A DNA stretch of 8,188 bases from JBGSYN01 sp041750975 (lineage in GTDB: Bacteria; Pseudomonadota; Alphaproteobacteria; Geminicoccales; Geminicoccaceae). The translations under genes were made by a program, and so were the position numbers. Under the pieces are notes generated by a model. It did not search any database. It worked only from the letters and a program-made list of their open reading frames with translations, and had not been told where the DNA came from. Location: contig JBGSYN010000246.1 of the NCBI GenBank assembly GCA_041750975.1, positions 1 to 8,188 of the forward strand, read 5' to 3'. Positions 6,834 to 8,188 of the stretch are shown here, piece after piece (position 1 is the first letter of the stretch; each line of letters begins with the position of its first letter).

Positions 6834-7697
6834 TCAGCCCGGCGCCGCCCCCTGCGTCGCCATGTAGACGGCATAGAGGGATTGGCTTCCCGCCATGAAC
6901 AGGCGATTGCGTTTCGGGCCGCCGAAGCAGACATTGCCGCAGACTTCCGGGATCCGGATGCGGCCGAGCAACTGGCCGTCGGGATTCCAGCAGGTGACAC
7001 CGCTATAGCCGATCGAGCGTCCGGCATTGCTCGACACCCAGAGATTGCCATAGACGTCGCAGCGCAGCCCGTCTGGGCCGCATTTGACGCCGTCCACCAT
7101 GCAGTCGGTGAAGACCCGCTGGTTGGAGAGCGTGTTGTCGGCGCCGACATCGAGCACGAAAACCTCGCCCTTGCCGCCCGGCCCCTGATCGCCCGGCCCC
7201 TTGCCGGTGCTGGCGATATACAGGCGCTGGTAGTCGGGACTGAAGCAAAGCCCGTTGGGATCGGGCACGCCGTCATCGGCGACGACGACCGTCAGCCCGC
7301 CGTCCGGAGCCCAGCGATAGACCTGGGTCGGCAGCTCGCGCTGATCGTCGCCGAGGCCCAACGGCTGGCCGACCTTGTTGTTGACGAGCCCCAGCGGATT
7401 GGACGGACCGCCGGCGACGTCCGGCGTGCCCTCGTAGAGCTGGCCGCCATAAGGCGGATCGGTGAACCAGAGGCTGCCGTCGGGATGCGGTACCACATCA
7501 TTGGGTGAATTGAGGCGCTTGCCCTCGAAACTGTCGGCGATCAGCGAGATCGAACCGTCCAGCTCGTAGCGGACGACGCGGCGGGTCAGATGCTCGCAGG
7601 AAACCTGCCGGCCCTGGAAATCGAAGGTGTTGCCGTTGGAATTGTTGGAAGGTGCTCGGAACACCGTCACCCGGCCGTCGTCCTCGATATAGCGCAT
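6834..7697 (-). CDS. C-terminal piece of the interrupted SMP-30-like protein: beta-propeller
   Basis: This 287-residue frame from the first ATG after the TAG holds most of the propeller. Seen: GNTFDFQGRQVSCEH (22-36); SPNDVVPHPDGSLWFTDPPYG (64-84), with the Asn that usually faces the metal or substrate; DPNGLCFSPD (146-155), with a conserved metal-ligand Asn (148); and CGPDGLRCDVYGNLWV (206-221), with a conserved Asp ligand (209). The fourth expected ligand, the Glu of EGPAW, is encoded just before this ATG (7761-7763), so a protein restarted here would lack it along with the export signal. No convincing ribosome site precedes ATG 7697. Independent translation is therefore doubtful, though an automated gene finder would likely call this frame. 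Confidence 0.55.
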   Translation of the reverse strand: MRYIEDDGRVTVFRAPSNNSNGNTFDFQGRQVSCEHLTRRVVRYELDGSISLIADSFEGKRLNSPNDVVPHPDGSLWFTDPPYGGQLYEGTPDVAGGPSNPLGLVNNKVGQPLGLGDDQRELPTQVYRWAPDGGLTVVVADDGVPDPNGLCFSPDYQRLYIASTGKGPGDQGPGGKGEVFVLDVGADNTLSNQRVFTDCMVDGVKCGPDGLRCDVYGNLWVSSNAGRSIGYSGVTCWNPDGQLLGRIRIPEVCGNVCFGGPKRNRLFMAGSQSLYAVYMATQGAAPG

Positions 7698-7766
7698 CTG
7701 CCGGTTGTTCGGAATATCGCTGAAGACCAGATATTTGCCTTGGGCGTTCCAGGCCGGACCCTCGGC

Positions 7767-8099
7767 CTACAGCGCTCCCGTCCAAAGCCGCTGGATCGGC
7801 GCGTTCGGCTGGGCCAGACCGTTGAAGCTCGGATCGATGGCGATGACGTCCGGATCCCAGAAATAATTGCTCGGCGCACCGGTCGGCCCGAAATCGCGCG
7901 GCGGCGTCGTGATCGTGCTCGGCGGCGTCGCCGGCCCTTCTTGCGCCGCCTCCTGAGCTAAAGCCGATGCCGCCCCAAGGGCGACCACACCGACACCCAC
8001 ACTACCGGCAGCCCCCAGCAGCCGGCGCCTCGACAACGCCCGGCGATCCTCCGCCGCCACCGCCAGATCGCAATCCTCGTCCACGCAATCGTCGCGCAT
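7767..8099 (-). CDS. N-terminal piece of the interrupted SMP-30-like protein: Tat signal and linker
   Basis: If the TAG is real this 110-residue product is what ribosomes make first. Seen: a charged n-region, the twin-arginine motif SRRRLLG (23-29), a hydrophobic core to about 45, and ALA before QE (46-48) as the probable cleavage site, giving periplasmic export through Tat. A Pro/Thr-rich linker (51-68) follows, then NYFWDPDVIAIDPSFNGL (78-95), typical of the start of this propeller group. It holds none of the catalytic residues and should be inactive alone. Confidence 0.55.
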   Translation of the reverse strand: MRDDCVDEDCDLAVAAEDRRALSRRRLLGAAGSVGVGVVALGAASALAQEAAQEGPATPPSTITTPPRDFGPTGAPSNYFWDPDVIAIDPSFNGLAQPNAPIQRLWTGAL

Positions 8100-8188
8100 C
8101 TTTTTCCAAGCCTCCCTTATATCCCCGAACGGCAAACCCCCTCCGGCCCGCCGACACCCAACACTAGGCCGCAAAACGCCGGCTTGCC

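Larger units (their letters stand above)
6834..8099 (-). pseudogene. SMP-30/gluconolactonase/LRE-family Tat-exported protein, interrupted by one in-frame TAG
   Basis: Read through, the frame gives about 421 codons: Tat signal peptide, linker, then a six-bladed beta-propeller of the SMP-30/gluconolactonase/LRE-like group, whose members are often metal-dependent lactonases. The frame is broken only by TAG at 7767-7769. Upstream it reads RLWTGAL and downstream AEGPAWN; relatives as recalled read GALWAEGPAW, so TAG replaces a tryptophan TGG by one base change. No frameshift or other stop is seen and codon use stays normal on both sides, so the lesion is recent, an assembly error or a readthrough site. 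The start is ATG 8099, with GGGAGG 11 bases upstream; an in-frame TTG at 8174 has no such support. It converges with the copper ATPase gene across 31 bases and no functional link is apparent. Substrate is unknown. Confidence 0.85.

Noticed and set aside
6882..7508. 208-residue + strand frame across the SMP-30-like gene
   Set aside because: It is antisense to clear beta-propeller coding sequence, and its translation has no recognisable domain.

Overview
This looks like about 8.2 kb of chromosome from a GC-rich proteobacterium, most likely an alphaproteobacterium. The inference rests on high GC, strong G/C bias at third codon positions, long antisense open frames over real genes, and the style of the encoded proteins. 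Genus cannot be named from the sequence alone. No tRNA, rRNA, CRISPR array, insertion sequence or phage gene was found. No stretch above 300 bases lacks a gene.

Left part (1-1437): a small Rid/YjgF-family protein on the + strand faces a class I SAM-dependent methyltransferase on the - strand. A perfect 11-bp inverted repeat lies in the gap between them. The Rid protein lacks the arginine that marks imine-deaminating RidA.

Middle part (1438-3682): a molybdenum-cofactor cluster. A short ModE-type DNA-binding protein with no molybdate-binding domain is read leftward. It is divergent from mobB and moeA, which are read rightward and overlap (GTGA), so they are almost certainly translationally coupled. 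MoeA inserts molybdenum into molybdopterin, and MobB is the GTP-binding partner protein for making the guanine dinucleotide form of the cofactor. The ModE-like protein is a plausible local regulator.

Right-middle part (3754-6802): a DedA-family membrane protein is followed by a Cu+-exporting P1B-1 ATPase. The ATPase has an N-terminal YHS domain and a small Cys/Met/His metal-binding module in place of the usual GMTCxxC domains. A perfect inverted repeat, AATACCC-N5-GGGTATT, sits between the two genes and resembles operators of the CsoR class of copper sensors.

Right end (6834-8188): a leftward gene for a Tat-exported SMP-30/gluconolactonase-like beta-propeller. It is interrupted by one in-frame TAG at 7767-7769, at a place where the family normally has tryptophan (TGG). 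Everything else in the frame is intact, so this looks like a very recent nonsense mutation, a sequencing error, or less likely amber readthrough. No clearly new multi-gene system is visible. The interrupted gene, the putative copper operator and the local ModE-like/Moco arrangement are the points most worth checking.
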